From Alphaproteobacteria bacterium (GTDB taxonomy: Bacteria; Pseudomonadota; Alphaproteobacteria; Rhodospirillales; Rhodospirillaceae), in NCBI GenBank assembly GCA_003250275.1, contig QKGW01000503.1, positions 1-6,998 on the forward strand: a DNA stretch of 6,998 nt, in the 5' to 3' direction. A program made the position numbers and the translations under genes. Position 1 is the first letter of the stretch, and each line of letters begins with the position of its first letter. Below, piece by piece: positions 5,838-6,998 of this stretch. Under the pieces are notes generated by a model that saw only the letters and a list, made by a program, of their open reading frames with translations, was not told the origin of the DNA and ran no database searches.

Positions 5838-6998
5838 TCACGGACGTTGCGCGCTCTGGGTCTGGTCGAAGTAGCGGTCGATGGCATGGACCATCGAATC
5901 CGCCATGCGGTCGCGGTAGCCCACCTGTTGCAGCAGACGCACTTCCTGGGGATTGGAAAGGTAGCCCATTTCCAGCAGAACCGACGGAATGTCGGGCGCC
6001 TTCAACACCGCGAAACCGGCGAAGCGGTGGGTGTTGTCGAGGGTGGTGACCTTGCGGTCGAGTTCGCCGACGGCGAGCGAGGCGAACTGGGCGGAGAGGT
6101 TCATCGACTCCCGCTGCGCGAGGTCGATGAGGATGCCGGTGACTTCCGGGCTCTCCTCGGAGAAATCCATGCCGGCGATGATGTCGGCCTTGTTTTCCTT
6201 CTCGGCGAGGAGCTGCGCCTCGCGGTCGGAGGACCGCTCCGAGAGGGTGTAGATCGACAGGCCGCGGGTGTTGCGGTTGGAGTGGCTGTCGGCGTGCAGC
6301 GAGATGAACAGGTCGCCGTGCGCGCGCCGCGCGATCGCCACGCGCTCGCGCAATGGAATGAAGATGTCGCGGTCGCGGGTCAGCACCACCTGATAGCGTC
6401 CGGTGCGTTCGAGCTGCGACTTGAGCTGCTTGCCCATCGCGAGGGTGATGTGCTTCTCGTAGACGCCGCCGACGCCGATCGCGCCCGGGTCGACGCCGCC
6501 GTGGCCGGGGTCGAGCACGACGACCGGCTTGAGGCCGCCGGCGCGGCGCTGGCGCTCGGTAACGGCGGGCTCGGTCGCCTTCGCCGGGCGCACCGGCTCG
6601 TCGCTCGGACCGAGACGGGTCATGAACGTCTCGCGCGACGTCGGCGCGAAATCGGCGACGAAGCGCCAGTTGAAGCCCGACTGCGGCGGCAGCACCAGCG
6701 TGCGGGTGATCTCGGCGGGGCCGGAAAGATCGACGACGAGGCGGAAGGTGCCGGGCTGGAACAGGCCGGCGCGTAGAGTGCGGATCAGCCCGACGCCATG
6801 CGGCATCTGCTCGGGCGCGACGCGCCAGTCGAACTCGGGGAAATCGAAGACGATGCGGTAGGGGTCGGCGAGGTTGAAGGCCTGATGCTGCGGCGAAGCG
6901 CCGAGATCGAGCACCAGGCGCGTCGACTGGGTGTTGCCGCCGAGGCGCGCGCCGAACACCGCGATCTGCCCCGCCGCGCGCGCAACGGACCCGAACGC
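5838..6998 (-). CDS. amiC: N-acetylmuramoyl-L-alanine amidase, AMIN plus Amidase_3 (AmiC-like); 5' end outside window
   Basis: This periplasmic zinc amidase cleaves the bond between N-acetylmuramic acid and L-alanine, opening septal peptidoglycan for daughter-cell separation. The frame is open to the window edge (it reads AFGSVARAAGQIAVFGARLG), so the GTG at 6959 is internal to the AMIN domain and the signal peptide is missing. Numbering from that codon, the AMIN domain (septal peptidoglycan targeting) covers about 1-100 with ADPYRIVFDFP at 31-41. A linker follows to about 142, then the Amidase_3 domain. Zinc ligands are His153 in DPGHGG, Glu168 in YEKH and His222 in SLHAD; catalytic Glu330 is in LLEMGYLSNP. 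The segment at about 240-300 (DREAQLLAEKENKAD and onward) matches the insertion that carries the autoinhibitory helix in AmiB/AmiC-type enzymes. Such enzymes are activated by EnvC/NlpD-like LytM factors. The gene ends at TGA 5840-5838, 110 bases before mrcA. AmiA/AmiB/AmiC cannot be told apart with certainty; the AMIN domain argues against AmiA. Confidence 0.93.
   Translation of the reverse strand, partial: AFGSVARAAGQIAVFGARLGGNTQSTRLVLDLGASPQHQAFNLADPYRIVFDFPEFDWRVAPEQMPHGVGLIRTLRAGLFQPGTFRLVVDLSGPAEITRTLVLPPQSGFNWRFVADFAPTSRETFMTRLGPSDEPVRPAKATEPAVTERQRRAGGLKPVVVLDPGHGGVDPGAIGVGGVYEKHITLAMGKQLKSQLERTGRYQVVLTRDRDIFIPLRERVAIARRAHGDLFISLHADSHSNRNTRGLSIYTLSERSSDREAQLLAEKENKADIIAGMDFSEESPEVTGILIDLAQRESMNLSAQFASLAVGELDRKVTTLDNTHRFAGFAVLKAPDIPSVLLEMGYLSNPQEVRLLQQVGYRDRMADSMVHAIDRYFDQTQSAQRP

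Noticed and set aside
5781..6776. A 331-codon plus-strand frame antisense to the amidase
   Set aside because: It is low-complexity in composition with no recognisable motif, and it lies opposite an amidase with all zinc ligands present.

Overview
The window is a gene-dense piece of a high-GC bacterial chromosome, strongly biased to G/C at third codon positions. Protein character points to an alphaproteobacterium, perhaps Rhodospirillales-like. The indications are a release factor 2 with the SPY form of the recognition tripeptide, a class A PBP1a with a CxxC insert and a -GGLY C-terminus, and the order N-acetylmuramoyl-L-alanine amidase, PBP1a, prfB. The lineage call is an inference from family knowledge, not from an rRNA gene or a database search.

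Layout: positions 1-2162 (+) hold the C-terminal 719 codons of a large AsmA/YhdP-like envelope protein whose 5' end lies outside the window. One base later, tail to tail, begins the 3' end of a minus-strand cluster. In transcription order this cluster is an AMIN-domain N-acetylmuramoyl-L-alanine amidase (amiC-like, 6998-5838, 5' end outside the window), the bifunctional peptidoglycan synthase PBP1a (mrcA, 5727-3325) and peptide chain release factor 2 (prfB, 3286-2164). The gaps are 110 and 38 bases. No convincing promoter was seen in either gap, so the three genes probably form one operon with its main promoter upstream of the window.

The most informative detail is in prfB. The gene is split over two frames and contains a complete RF2-type programmed +1 frameshift site: an AGGAGG internal Shine-Dalgarno, three bases, then CTT TGA C after a 23-codon leader. 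An annotation that starts at the first ATG of the long frame (3123) would lose 54 residues. The prfB transcript also appears to end at a 10-bp hairpin that lies inside the coding 3' end of the opposing AsmA-like gene.

Together the genes serve envelope construction (peptidoglycan synthesis, septal peptidoglycan cleavage, probable phospholipid transport to the outer membrane) plus translation termination. I see no mobile element, CRISPR array, rRNA or tRNA gene. I found no evidence of an undescribed system; the content looks like core genome.
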